A stretch of DNA of 23,234 nucleotides from a bacterium UBA6115 (GTDB taxonomy: Bacteria; Bacillota_A; Clostridia; Christensenellales; Aristaeellaceae): the NCBI GenBank assembly GCA_002428405.1, contig DIWD01000005.1, forward strand, positions 1 to 23,234, given 5' to 3'. Position 1 is the stretch's first letter. The number at the start of each line of letters is the position of its first letter. Below are positions 15,731-23,234 of the stretch, one piece after another. Below the pieces are notes generated by a model, which was not told the DNA's origin, searched no databases, and worked only from the letters and a program-made list of their open reading frames with translations. A program made the translations under genes and the position numbers.

Positions 15731-15915
15731 GAGACAGATACTTATTTCTTCGTTAAACGTTCATGTGCTATTCCGCATATAACCGGCACATCGCCCTCCA
15801 GTCATTACACAGGCATGAGAACACGGTGCTGATAAAAAGCCCAAGATAGAGAAAATGAAGGCGTGGGATGAGAGGTATGTCTCCGTTCCACCCAGAAAAT
15901 CAAGGAGATGTTGAG
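15731..15915. other. Intergenic segment with a weak coding trace
   Basis: No gene or hairpin stands out between the HEPN-like gene and the chimeric pseudogene. A short open stretch just before 15916 (KMKAWDERYVSVPPRKS in translation) looks protein-like, but it has no start signal and ends in a stop, so it may be another relic. Confidence 0.3.
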
Positions 15916-16236
15916 ATGGATAATCAGCAAATGGAACACATGTAGAAGCAGATTGATGAATTGCGCGGTGAGCTTGAGAGATTACGGGCGGTTACTGAGA
16001 TCCAGAATATCATGGGCCGCTATGAGACGCTGCTTGCACCGCAGACGATGGATCGTGTTGCCCCGGAGATATTTGCGCTGTGGATAGACGATACGAAGAT
16101 AATCTACGACAGGCTGCTGGAGACCCTGGACATCGCGGAGAAGGAAAACATCACCTCCCAGTAGGCGGCCAAGGTATTCGCCAAAAAGCGCATCGAGGCG
16201 GTCAAAAACCTGCACAGCAACTACATCCGGAGATAA
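15916..16236 (+). pseudogene. Chimeric pseudogene: SnoaL-like start fused to a leucine dehydrogenase tail
   Basis: A good ribosome binding site (AAGGAG, eight bases away) precedes ATG 15916, but the frame meets TAG at 15943-15945. After it, ELERLRAVTEIQNIMGRYE and PEIFALW resemble the N-terminus of SnoaL-like/NTF2-fold proteins. At about 16085-16089 the same frame passes into the C-terminal 49 residues of leucine dehydrogenase. That part is broken by a second stop, TAG 16162-16164, where the intact gene has CAG, and ends at TAA 16234-16236. Two in-frame stops and an unnatural fusion show that it is dead. The 58-base stretch more diverged from the intact gene suggests the tail came from a paralogue or was partly homogenised. 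Confidence 0.8.
16089..16236 (+). repeat. Direct repeat of the dehydrogenase 3' end, copy 2
   Basis: This is the degenerate partner of 13681-13828 and forms the right edge of the AT-rich island. Its only difference within the 82-base core is the C-to-T change that creates the stop at 16162. Confidence 0.9.
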
Positions 16237-16279
16237 AATGGAATCAAGGCAGCGCCCGGGGCGCTGTCCGGACACACAC

Positions 16280-16312
16280 AAAGCCGCTTCCTGCAAGCGG
16301 CTTTCGTCTTTT
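16280..16312 (+). terminator. Rho-independent terminator after the chimeric pseudogene
   Basis: A 10-bp stem AAAGCCGCTT (16280-16289) with 16295-16304 has a 5-base loop, followed by CGTCTTTT. It separates the island from the ABC transporter operon. Confidence 0.8.
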
Positions 16313-16453
16313 GATGCAAAAAGGATCATCGGGGCGTTTCCATGTTGCCAATCACGAAACATGTGATAATCTATTGCGGGGACCGGAAACCGACCCGGAA
16401 ATGAACCATATGCGCCGCGCGGACGACTACCTGTGCGACAGGGGGGCATAACA

Positions 16454-18229
16454 ATGGACAAAGAAAAAGCATCACCCAGGGCGGAAGGGAAAAAGAAACC
16501 CGACAGGCCGACGCCTGAGGCGCTCGCGCTGCGCAGGCGGTATACCGCCGCCTTTTATCAGAACAACAAGGGCATGATGGCGCTGGCCGCCGCCATGACG
16601 CTTCTGCTGGCCGCCTTCAACCTGGCCATTTCCTATCTGCTCAAAGTCCTGCTGGACATCTCCTCGGGCGGCACAGAGGCCCAGCTGGCCCAGGCGGCCT
16701 GGTGGTGCCTGGCCGCCCTTGTTATTTTTATGGTTTCCGCTTCCATCCAGCGCCAGGCGCTCCCCCGCTTCCTTCAGCGGGCGATGACGCAGTACAAGCA
16801 GACCGCCTTTATGGACATCACCAGAAAGAGCATCGGCTCCTTCAAGGGGGAGAGCGCCGGCACCTACATCAGCGCGCTGACCAATGACGCGGCCTCCGTC
16901 CAAACCAACTACCTCGCCCGCCAGTTCGCCCTGCTGATCCATATCGCCAACCTGCTGGGCGCGCTGGCGCTGATGCTGTATTTCAGCCCGATGCTGACCG
17001 GCGCGGCGCTGGCACTGTCCCTGATCCCGGTGATCGTCTCCCTGGTTTTTGGAAAAAAGCTGGCAGAAAAAGAAAAAGCGGTGTCCGACAGGAACGAGGC
17101 CTTTGTCCGCCAGACCAAGGACATCCTCAGCGGCTTTTCCATCGTGAAAAGCTTCAAGGCGGAGAAGGAGATCATCGGGCTGTTCAACCGGAGCAACCGG
17201 GAGCTGGAGACAAGTGCCAGGGACCGCCGGATGGCCGAGGAGATGATCAAGCTGTTCAGTAACAGCGCGGCGATCCTTGCCCAGATTGGCGTGTTCATCA
17301 TCGGCGCCTGGCTGGCGATCACCGGAAAGGGGATCACCCCCGGCGTGGTGATCATCTTTGTCCAGCTGATGAACTATGTCATCGCACCCATCGGCGAGGT
17401 ACCCGTCATCCTGGCCAACCGGAAGGCCGCCCTGGCGCTGGTGGACAAGCTGGCGCTCTCCATCGGCCGCAATGTGCGCACGCAGGGCAGCCCCATATCA
17501 CCTGTCCTCAGGGAAGGCGTATCTGTAGAAAACCTCGGCTTCCGCTATGAGGAGGGCGGGGCGGTGCTGGATAATCTCACCCAGCGGTTTGAGGCCGGCA
17601 AAAGCTATGCCCTGGTCGGCGCTTCCGGCTCCGGGAAATCCACACTGCTCAACCTCCTGATGGGGTCTGACGACCGGTATGAGGGCTCCATCCGCTTTGA
17701 CAGGGAGGAGCTCCGCGATATCAGCGCCGAATCCCTTTACGATCTGGCATCCCTGGTGCAGCAGGACGTGTTCGTCTTTGACAGCACCATCCGGGAGAAC
17801 ATCACGCTGTTCAAGGAGTTTGACGACAGCAGGGTCAGCGAGGCCATCCGCCTGTCCGGGCTGGACGGCTTTATCGCCCGGCGCGGGGAGGATGCCCGGT
17901 GCGGCGAGAACGGCAGCGAGCTCTCCGGCGGGGAGCGCCAGCGCGTCTCCATCGCCCGCTGCCTGCTGCGCAACACCCCCCTGCTGCTGGTGGACGAGGC
18001 GACCGCGGCGCTGGACGCGGCGACAGCCTTTGAGGTCACCAATTCCATCCTGGACATCCAGGGCAAAACGCGCGTCATCGTCACCCACCGGCTGGAGGAA
18101 AAGCTGCTGCGGCGCTACGACGAGATCGTGGCGCTGAAAAACGGCACTGTCCATGAGCGCGGCTCCTTTGACGAGCTGATGGAAAAACGCGGCTACTTCT
18201 ACGCGCTGTATACGCTCAGCGAGGCATAA
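16454..18229 (+). CDS. ABC transporter, fused permease and ATPase (exporter type)
   Basis: ATG 16454 follows a G-rich ribosome binding site at 16440-16446, giving 591 residues. About five to six membrane helices span residues 40-320, the ABC transporter type 1 fold. The ATPase domain follows at about 345-585, with Walker A GASGSGKST, Q-loop LVQQD, signature LSGGERQR, Walker B LLLVDEATAALD and H-loop VTHR. All are intact. Such half-transporters work as homo- or heterodimers exporting lipids, peptides or drugs. No partner half-transporter is encoded nearby, so a homodimer is likely. The substrate is unknown. A 16-codon open frame (16401-16451) ends two bases before the start and might be a leader, but its start signal is poor. 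The GH172-like gene follows after 30 bases. Confidence 0.93.
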   Translation: MDKEKASPRAEGKKKPDRPTPEALALRRRYTAAFYQNNKGMMALAAAMTLLLAAFNLAISYLLKVLLDISSGGTEAQLAQAAWWCLAALVIFMVSASIQRQALPRFLQRAMTQYKQTAFMDITRKSIGSFKGESAGTYISALTNDAASVQTNYLARQFALLIHIANLLGALALMLYFSPMLTGAALALSLIPVIVSLVFGKKLAEKEKAVSDRNEAFVRQTKDILSGFSIVKSFKAEKEIIGLFNRSNRELETSARDRRMAEEMIKLFSNSAAILAQIGVFIIGAWLAITGKGITPGVVIIFVQLMNYVIAPIGEVPVILANRKAALALVDKLALSIGRNVRTQGSPISPVLREGVSVENLGFRYEEGGAVLDNLTQRFEAGKSYALVGASGSGKSTLLNLLMGSDDRYEGSIRFDREELRDISAESLYDLASLVQQDVFVFDSTIRENITLFKEFDDSRVSEAIRLSGLDGFIARRGEDARCGENGSELSGGERQRVSIARCLLRNTPLLLVDEATAALDAATAFEVTNSILDIQGKTRVIVTHRLEEKLLRRYDEIVALKNGTVHERGSFDELMEKRGYFYALYTLSEA

Positions 18230-18259
18230 TACAAAACATAATAGTAAAAGGAGGTAAAC

Positions 18260-19261
18260 ATGGAGCTGAACCTGGGCCCGGCGCTGCTTCAAAAGGGGAA
18301 AACCGGCCTTTTGGGGGCAACCTGGCCGTACGATTCCAGGCCGGAAGCGGAGGAACTGAAAAAAAAGAGCAGGGTGACCATTTTTGAACAGGAGGGCTGC
18401 GGCGCCGTTTCCCATCTCCACGCTTCCAACTACATCGCCAGCGGGGATGAATTTGGGAAGGATTGGCGCAACCAGGCGGTCGGGCAGCTGGTGATCCGCG
18501 TCTACTATGACCGGGAAACCAGCCCGTCCATCATGATGCCATTTATGGATTTTCTGGCGGACATCGATTATGACAGCGGGTTTTTCAGCACGGTCTATTT
18601 CTCAAAGGTCAAACATTCCCACAATTTCAGGCTGGTCATGCCATACAGGGAGCACATCAGGATCGAGCTGGAAAACCCCACCGACCTGAACATGACGGGC
18701 TACACCGAAATCCAGTGGGAGGCGTACGGCAGCCTGCCCGCCAACTGCGGCTATCTGTACGCCGACTACCGCAAGGGCCAGGCGCTGCTTCCCCGGGACA
18801 TGATCCAGCTGTGCGATATCCGCACACAGGGGGCGATCGCGGCGCATTGGTACCAGGTCGCCGCGGATGATCCCCAGTGCAAAAACGGGGAGCGCATCTG
18901 CGAAGGCAACCATCTGTTTTATCTTGACGGGGAGGAGCGCCCCGGCATCGAGTCGCAGGGGACGGAAGACTTTTACAATTATTCCTGGGGTTTTCAGGAC
19001 ACACAGTCGGACCACTACGGGGCGATCATCAAGCGGCAGGATCTGGAACACGGCGGGTCCAGGATCGCCGTGCTGCGGTGCAGGGACAGGGACGCGATCC
19101 GCTTTGAAAAAAGCTGCAGGGGCGTGATTGACTATACGCAGGAGTATTTTTCGGCCCTGTCCAAAAACCCGCGGCACAAAAACAACAACTTCCATGAGTT
19201 TATGGCGGACTATAAGAGCTGCTACTACTATTACGCCCTGCGCCCGCAGCAGGAGCCATGA
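18260..19261 (+). CDS. DUF2961 / GH172-like glycoside hydrolase
   Basis: AAAGGAGG lies just before ATG 18260; the product has 333 residues and no signal peptide, so it is probably cytoplasmic. FYLDGEERPGIESQGTEDFYN (about 220-240) is the signature region of DUF2961, now grouped as family GH172. Known members act on difructose dianhydrides or on arabinan and fructan linkages. The acidic residues in DGEE and GTED are plausible catalytic or binding residues. Length is slightly short for the family. It lies 30 bases after the ABC transporter and is probably in the same transcript, but the transporter type is exporter-like, so a joint sugar-uptake role is not established. The precise substrate is unknown. 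Confidence 0.85.
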   Translation: MELNLGPALLQKGKTGLLGATWPYDSRPEAEELKKKSRVTIFEQEGCGAVSHLHASNYIASGDEFGKDWRNQAVGQLVIRVYYDRETSPSIMMPFMDFLADIDYDSGFFSTVYFSKVKHSHNFRLVMPYREHIRIELENPTDLNMTGYTEIQWEAYGSLPANCGYLYADYRKGQALLPRDMIQLCDIRTQGAIAAHWYQVAADDPQCKNGERICEGNHLFYLDGEERPGIESQGTEDFYNYSWGFQDTQSDHYGAIIKRQDLEHGGSRIAVLRCRDRDAIRFEKSCRGVIDYTQEYFSALSKNPRHKNNNFHEFMADYKSCYYYYALRPQQEP

Positions 19262-19297
19262 GGCGATACGGCTGAAACCCCGGCGTTTGGAGGGAAA

Positions 19298-19681
19298 ATG
19301 AGAATCGAACATGCCGCGATGTATGTCAAAGATCTTCAGGGCGCGAAAGCCTTCTTCCAGACCTTCCTGGGCGGGATGGCAAACGCGGGATACCATAATC
19401 CGGCAACAGGCTTCAGGTCCTTCTTTCTGACCTTTGACGGAGGCGCCCGGCTGGAAATCATGAACAGGCCCGGCCTGCAGGATGCCGGCATCCAGGAAGA
19501 GCGGGCGGGCTTGTGCCACCTCGCGTTTTGCGCGGGCAGCCGGGAGAAGGTGGACGAGCTGACCGAAAGGCTGCGAAAGGGCGGATACCAGGTCAAAAGC
19601 GGGCCGAGGGTGACCGGAGACGGTTATTATGAAAGCTGCGTGATCGGGATCGAGGGAAACCTGATTGAGATCACCGTGTAG
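19298..19681 (+). CDS. VOC (glyoxalase/bleomycin resistance) family protein
   Basis: GGAGG lies just before ATG 19298; the product has 127 residues. The betaalphabetabetabeta pattern occurs twice, and the four positions that bind metal in the glyoxalase I family are filled: H5, E53, H74 and E124. This is consistent with a working metal site. Such proteins include lactoylglutathione lyases, epimerases and antibiotic-binding proteins, and the substrate cannot be told. It follows the GH172-like gene by 36 bases, so it is probably the last gene of the ABC operon. It ends only 5 bases from the end of the convergent Nudix gene. Confidence 0.88.
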   Translation: MRIEHAAMYVKDLQGAKAFFQTFLGGMANAGYHNPATGFRSFFLTFDGGARLEIMNRPGLQDAGIQEERAGLCHLAFCAGSREKVDELTERLRKGGYQVKSGPRVTGDGYYESCVIGIEGNLIEITV

Positions 19682-19686
19682 GCATA

Positions 19687-20235
19687 TCAGATTTTTGCAC
19701 CCGGGATCGTTCCGGGGGCCTCGTTAGCCTGCCGGTCTTCCCGGGTCAGGATGTGCCGGACGCCTTTGCCCAGCCGGGGCAGTTCCCGCGCGAAGAAGGC
19801 CGGGTAGGCGGTATACTCTTTCAGGCGGTCCACCGGCAGCCAGACCATATGCTCTGCCATGCCCTTCATGGACAGGCTGCCGTCACGGGGAGCAAAGCCT
19901 TCCGGCACCTTCATCAGGAAGTAGAACGCGATCTCGTGCCAGCGCAGGCCGTCCGCGCCGGCGACAAAGTTTTCGTGGACAAAGGCCAGGCGGTCCGCTT
20001 CCATCACGGCGCCGGTTTCCTCCAGCACCTCGCGCACCACGGCCTCCCGGACCGATTCACCCAAGTGCACCGCGCCGCCCACCGAATAGTAATAGGAGTC
20101 CCGATCGTTGATGGCCATCAGGACCTGGCGGTCCTTCAGGATGATCGCCGCTGCGCGCAGGCGGAACAAGTCCTCCCCGCGGACAAAGCCGCAGTTTTTG
20201 GCCGCGTCCTCAGAAAGGTCCATCTCCTCCGGCAT
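19687..20235 (-). CDS. Nudix hydrolase
   Basis: The 182-residue product has a complete Nudix box GX5EX7REXXEEXG at 54-75 (G54, E60, R68, E69, E72, E73, G75), so it should bind magnesium and cleave a nucleoside diphosphate-linked substrate. AGGAGG lies ten bases before ATG 20235; an alternative ATG at 20223 is possible. The region around the box is otherwise unspecific, so nucleotide, sugar-nucleotide or coenzyme substrates remain open. It is 72 bases downstream of the flavoprotein gene on the same strand and probably shares its promoter. Confidence 0.92.
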   Translation of the reverse strand: MPEEMDLSEDAAKNCGFVRGEDLFRLRAAAIILKDRQVLMAINDRDSYYYSVGGAVHLGESVREAVVREVLEETGAVMEADRLAFVHENFVAGADGLRWHEIAFYFLMKVPEGFAPRDGSLSMKGMAEHMVWLPVDRLKEYTAYPAFFARELPRLGKGVRHILTREDRQANEAPGTIPGAKI

Positions 20236-20307
20236 ATCTTTTTATCCTCCTCCCCATTCCGCCCGCTTGGCCTAAAGACGCATGATCATCTCCCGGGCGG
20301 CTTCCTG

Positions 20308-20934
20308 TCATCGGATAAAATGTGTCCGCGCGCCGTATTCGTTGGCGGGCTTCTCCAGCCCCGCGTCCTTAGCGGCCTGCAGGCACTTGAGCTGCCAGGC
20401 CATGTTCCTTCCCAGGTTGCGCAGGGTCTGCAGCCCTTCCAGGTCCTTTGCCACATCCGCCGGCGTAAAGCCGTGCACCATGTTCCAGTAGCTGGAGGTG
20501 ACGATGGGCATCTCACAGTAGGCAAGATACTGGTTCAGGCTTTCCAGCGCGGCGGTGGTGCCTGCCCTCCGGGCGGAGACAAGGGCGGCCCCGGGCTTGC
20601 CCCGAAACACGCTGGCGCTGGAGTAGAACATGCGGTTGAGCAGGCAGTGCAAGGCGCCGGAAACGTTGGAAAAGTATACCGGCGAGCCGAACACGAAGCC
20701 GTCAGCCGCTTTCGCTTTCTGGATCAGCCCGTTTACCAGGTCGTCCCCAAACACGCAGGCATTGTCCAGCTTCCGGCAGGAACCGCACCCGGTGCAGTCC
20801 CGGACGGGGTCTTTCCCGACCCAGACAGTTTCGCAGGCGATCCCCTCGCCCTGAAGTGTTTCCGCCACCGCGCCCAGCGCCGCGGCTGTGCAGCCGTCCC
20901 TGCGGGAGCTACCGTTGACCAATAGCACGTTCAT
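20308..20934 (-). CDS. Flavodoxin-fold NAD(P)H-dependent FMN reductase, iron-sulfur flavoprotein type
   Basis: This is a 208-residue flavodoxin-like fold. NGSSRRDGCT (7-16) is the FMN phosphate loop, and GSPVYFSNVSG further on is the usual flavin-contact segment. Between them, C47, C50, C53 and C60 form CX2CX2CX6C, the pattern of iron-sulfur flavoproteins (Isf family) that hold a [4Fe-4S] cluster beside FMN. Such proteins reduce oxygen species, quinones or ferredoxin-linked acceptors in anaerobes. A good promoter lies upstream, divergent from the acetyl esterase gene. The physiological acceptor is unknown. Confidence 0.9.
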   Translation of the reverse strand: MNVLLVNGSSRRDGCTAAALGAVAETLQGEGIACETVWVGKDPVRDCTGCGSCRKLDNACVFGDDLVNGLIQKAKAADGFVFGSPVYFSNVSGALHCLLNRMFYSSASVFRGKPGAALVSARRAGTTAALESLNQYLAYCEMPIVTSSYWNMVHGFTPADVAKDLEGLQTLRNLGRNMAWQLKCLQAAKDAGLEKPANEYGARTHFIR

Positions 20935-20958
20935 CTTTTAATCCCCCATTTCCTTGAG

Positions 20959-20988
20959 AGTATATCAACGTAAAATGCCCCCGGTCAA
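20959..20988 (-). promoter_or_regulatory. Candidate promoter of the flavoprotein-Nudix unit
   Basis: TTGACC (20988-20983) and TATACT (20964-20959), each five of six to consensus, are 18 bases apart on the minus strand, about 25 bases before the flavoprotein start. Confidence 0.6.
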
Positions 20989-21000
20989 CCAGCCGGGCGC

Positions 21001-21029
21001 TTTACATCAGGCTTTTTGAGGCGTATCAT
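21001..21029 (+). promoter_or_regulatory. Candidate promoter of the acetyl esterase gene
   Basis: TTTACA (21001-21006) and TATCAT (21024-21029), each five of six to consensus, are separated by exactly 17 bases. The leader is about 26 bases and holds the ribosome binding site. Confidence 0.6.
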
Positions 21030-21061
21030 CCTTTTCAAATCCGATATTGCAGGAGGGACTC

Positions 21062-22027
21062 ATGCCGATATTTGAGATGCCGCTGGAAAAGCTGCTGACC
21101 TATGGGGGAACCAACCCCAAGCCGGATGATTTTGAGGTGTACTGGGCCAGGGCGCTCACCCAGATGCGCGCCCTTGGGACAGGCTGCGAGCTGTACCCCG
21201 CTGACTTTTCAGCGCCGGGCGTTGAGTGCTTTGACTTGTGGTTTACCGGCGTGGGCGGGGCCCGGGTGTATGCCAAGCTGCTGCGGCCCAAGGGCAAGGA
21301 AAACTGTCCCGCGATCCTGCGTTACCACGGTTATTCGATGAACTCGGGCGACTGGTCCTGGCACCTGAACTATGCGCAGGCAGGCTTTGTGGTGGCGGCG
21401 CTGGACTGCCGCGGCCAGGGCGGCAGATCCCAGGACGTGGGCGGGGTGATGGGCAATACGCTTTCCGGCCAGATCGTCCGGGGCCTTGACGACCCGGACC
21501 CGGATAAAATGCTTACCCGCGCCTTGTTCCTGGACACGGCGCAGCTTTCCCGCATCGTGATGGCCCTGCCCTATGTGGACGAAAACCGCGTGGGCGCGAC
21601 CGGCGGCAGCCAGGGCGGCGCGCTGACGCTGGCGGCTTCGTCGCTGGACCCGCGGATCAAGTGCCTGGCGCCTGTCTATCCCTTCATGTGCGATTACCGC
21701 CGGGTGTGGAACATGGACCTGGCCGTTGACGCGTACAAGGAGCTGAAGGAGTACTTCCGCCGCTTTGATCCCCAGCACAGGCGCGAGGAGGAGGTCTTCA
21801 CCAAACTTGGCTATATCGACCTGCAGCACCTGGCCTCCCGCATAAGGGGCGAGACCCTGATGTGCACCGGCCTGATGGACACCGTGTGTCCGCCCTCCAC
21901 CCAGTTCGCCGCCTACAACAAAATCAGCGCGCCAAAACGCTTCGAACTCTGGCCGGACTTTGGCCATGAGAACCTTCCGGGTGTTGATGACCTGATTTTC
22001 CGGTTCATGCTGGAGAAGTTGGCCTAA
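21062..22027 (+). CDS. Acetylxylan esterase / cephalosporin-C deacetylase family (CE7)
   Basis: ATG 21062 is chosen over a TTG at 21047 because AGGAGGG stands between them at good spacing; the product has 321 residues. It is an alpha/beta hydrolase with the CE7 hallmarks RGQ (117-119), nucleophile GGSQGG (S183), D273 in GLMDTVCPP and H302-E303 in the GHE motif. The triad is complete. There is no signal peptide, as is usual for CE7 enzymes, which remove acetyl groups from short xylo-oligosaccharides and other small acetylated compounds inside the cell. It has its own promoter, and argS follows on the same strand. The natural substrate cannot be deduced. Confidence 0.92.
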   Translation: MPIFEMPLEKLLTYGGTNPKPDDFEVYWARALTQMRALGTGCELYPADFSAPGVECFDLWFTGVGGARVYAKLLRPKGKENCPAILRYHGYSMNSGDWSWHLNYAQAGFVVAALDCRGQGGRSQDVGGVMGNTLSGQIVRGLDDPDPDKMLTRALFLDTAQLSRIVMALPYVDENRVGATGGSQGGALTLAASSLDPRIKCLAPVYPFMCDYRRVWNMDLAVDAYKELKEYFRRFDPQHRREEEVFTKLGYIDLQHLASRIRGETLMCTGLMDTVCPPSTQFAAYNKISAPKRFELWPDFGHENLPGVDDLIFRFMLEKLA

Positions 22028-22037
22028 TCCGTCTTTG

Positions 22038-22067
22038 TTGCGCGCAATCGCCGCCGTATGCTATCAT
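22038..22067 (+). promoter_or_regulatory. Weak candidate promoter for argS
   Basis: TTGCGC (22038-22043) and TATCAT (22062-22067) are 18 bases apart, in the 77-base gap before argS. The -35 box is poor. No T-box or attenuator structure was recognised in this short leader. Confidence 0.3.
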
Positions 22068-22104
22068 ATTCAGGTATGTTTTGTATTCGGAGGGATAGTC
22101 GCTG

Positions 22105-23234
22105 ATGGAGATGCGCCAGGCGGTGGCGGAGCTGCTCAGGGAAGCGGTCTGCGCCGCTTACCCTGAGCTGCCTGAAACAGAGCTTCCCTCCCCTGACGCG
22201 CTGGAAGTCCCGCCGGACAGCGGGATGGGCGATTTCGCTTTCCCCTGTTTCCGTCTGGCCAGGCCGCTTCGCATGGCGCCGCCCCTGATTGCCCAAAAGG
22301 TCGCGCAGGCTGCTGCCCGTCCCTGGGTGGCTAGCGCCCGCAGTGAGGGCGGATATGTCAATTTCTTCTTCCACAGGGCGAATTTCGCGCGGGATGTGCT
22401 GGAGGACATAAAAAGCAGCGGGGATAAGTACGCAAGCGCGCCGGAGAACGGGAAGACGGTGGTGCTGGACTATTCCTCCATCAACATCGCCAAGCGCTTC
22501 CACATCGGCCACCTGAGCACCACCGTGCTGGGGCACAGCCTCAGGCGCATCTATGCGCATCTGGGGTGGAAGACCGTCGGGGTCAACCACCTGGGCGACT
22601 GGGGCACCCAGTTTGGCAAGATGATCGCCGCCTTCAAGCACTGGGGAAATTGGGAGATGGTGGAACAGGGGGGCATCGACGCCCTCACCGAACTGTACAT
22701 CCGCTTCCACCGGGAGGCTGAAGCCGACCCCGGCCTTGAGGATGAGGGACGCGCGTGGTTCAGGAAGATCGAGAACAAAGACCCGGAGGCGACGGAGATC
22801 TTCAGCCGCTTCAAGGAGCTGACCCTGAAAGACGCGCAGAAGGTCTACGGCCTGCTGGGCGTCACCTTTGACTCCTATGCCGGGGAGAGCTTTTACAACG
22901 ACAAGATGGACCGGGTGGTCGATGAGCTCAGGGAGAAAAACCTCCTCAAACAAAGCGACGGCGCCTTTGTGGTGGACCTGGAAGAATGGAAGATGCCGCC
23001 CTGCCTCATCCTCAAGTCCGACGGCGCGACGCTCTACGCGACCCGTGACCTGGCGGCCGCGCTGTGGCGCAAGGATCACTACGGCTTTGACAAGTGCCTC
23101 TACGTCGTCGCCTACCAGCAGAACCTGCACTTCAAGCAGGTGTTCAAGGTGCTGGAACTGATGGGCTATGATTGGGCCAGGGAGCAAACGGAGCATGTGG
23201 CCTTTGGCATGATCAGCTACGAAGGCGAGCCGCT
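22105..23234 (+). CDS. argS: Arginyl-tRNA synthetase (3' end beyond window)
   Basis: The first 376 codons are present and the frame is open at the window end; the full enzyme is normally about 550-580 residues. GGAGGG at 22089-22094 precedes ATG 22105, and ATG 22111 is an alternative. Residues 1-100 form the N-terminal additional domain that contacts the tRNA D-loop. The class I signature appears as SSINIAKRFHIGHL, with HIGH at 133-136 and Arg-Phe where Pro-Phe or Pro-Met is usual. LKSDGATLYATRDLAAAL further on is the strongly conserved ArgRS catalytic-core segment. It charges tRNA-Arg with arginine in the cytoplasm. The KMSK-like loop and anticodon-binding domain lie outside the window. Confidence 0.95.
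   Translation, partial: MEMRQAVAELLREAVCAAYPELPETELPSPDALEVPPDSGMGDFAFPCFRLARPLRMAPPLIAQKVAQAAARPWVASARSEGGYVNFFFHRANFARDVLEDIKSSGDKYASAPENGKTVVLDYSSINIAKRFHIGHLSTTVLGHSLRRIYAHLGWKTVGVNHLGDWGTQFGKMIAAFKHWGNWEMVEQGGIDALTELYIRFHREAEADPGLEDEGRAWFRKIENKDPEATEIFSRFKELTLKDAQKVYGLLGVTFDSYAGESFYNDKMDRVVDELREKNLLKQSDGAFVVDLEEWKMPPCLILKSDGATLYATRDLAAALWRKDHYGFDKCLYVVAYQQNLHFKQVFKVLELMGYDWAREQTEHVAFGMISYEGEP

Noticed and set aside
16401..16451. Sixteen-codon leader peptide before the ABC transporter
   Set aside because: The ribosome binding site is poor and no attenuator hairpin or codon bias supports a leader role.

Overview
The window reads as an anaerobic, moderately high-GC member of the Bacillota, most likely a clostridial lineage. 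The grounds are strong AGGAGG-type ribosome binding sites, GTG starts, and a ferredoxin-linked branched-chain amino acid fermentation cluster. The species cannot be named from sequence alone. No rRNA, tRNA or CRISPR array was seen.

Layout. Positions 1-5600 (+) hold the 3' part of a membrane-linked PAS/GGDEF/HD-GYP cyclic-di-GMP protein, a TIM-barrel-like lipoprotein and a large secreted M6-like metalloprotease. Positions 5601-8027 are an AT-richer accessory segment. It holds a gene remnant, a 22-bp tandem repeat, and a secreted BIG2-domain protein bracketed by an inverted repeat whose right copy also encodes the end of that protein. Two GAA-loop hairpins follow.

Positions 8028-13828 form the metabolic core. 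On the minus strand, butyrate kinase and a P-loop ATPase are followed by a ~160-bp imperfect palindrome and then a four-subunit 2-oxoacid:ferredoxin oxidoreductase (ferredoxin, VorB, VorA, VorC). Divergent on the plus strand is a leucine/valine dehydrogenase. A 12-bp-arm palindrome sits between the two operons, and its arms overlap the predicted -35 boxes of both. Together the enzymes deaminate branched-chain amino acids, decarboxylate the oxoacids to acyl-CoA with reduction of ferredoxin, and make ATP from the acyl phosphate. The phosphate acyltransferase step is not in the window.

Positions 13917-16236 are a second AT-rich island. It has a small ORF, gene remnants, a 414-residue protein with a HEPN-like RX4H motif, and a chimeric pseudogene: a SnoaL-like start joined to a duplicated leucine dehydrogenase 3' end. 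The island thus lies between two copies of the same dehydrogenase tail.

Positions 16280-23234 return to high-GC genes. In order they are an ABC exporter, a DUF2961/GH172-like protein, a VOC protein, a convergent Nudix hydrolase and iron-sulfur-type flavoprotein, a CE7-type acetyl esterase, and the first two thirds of arginyl-tRNA synthetase, cut by the window end.
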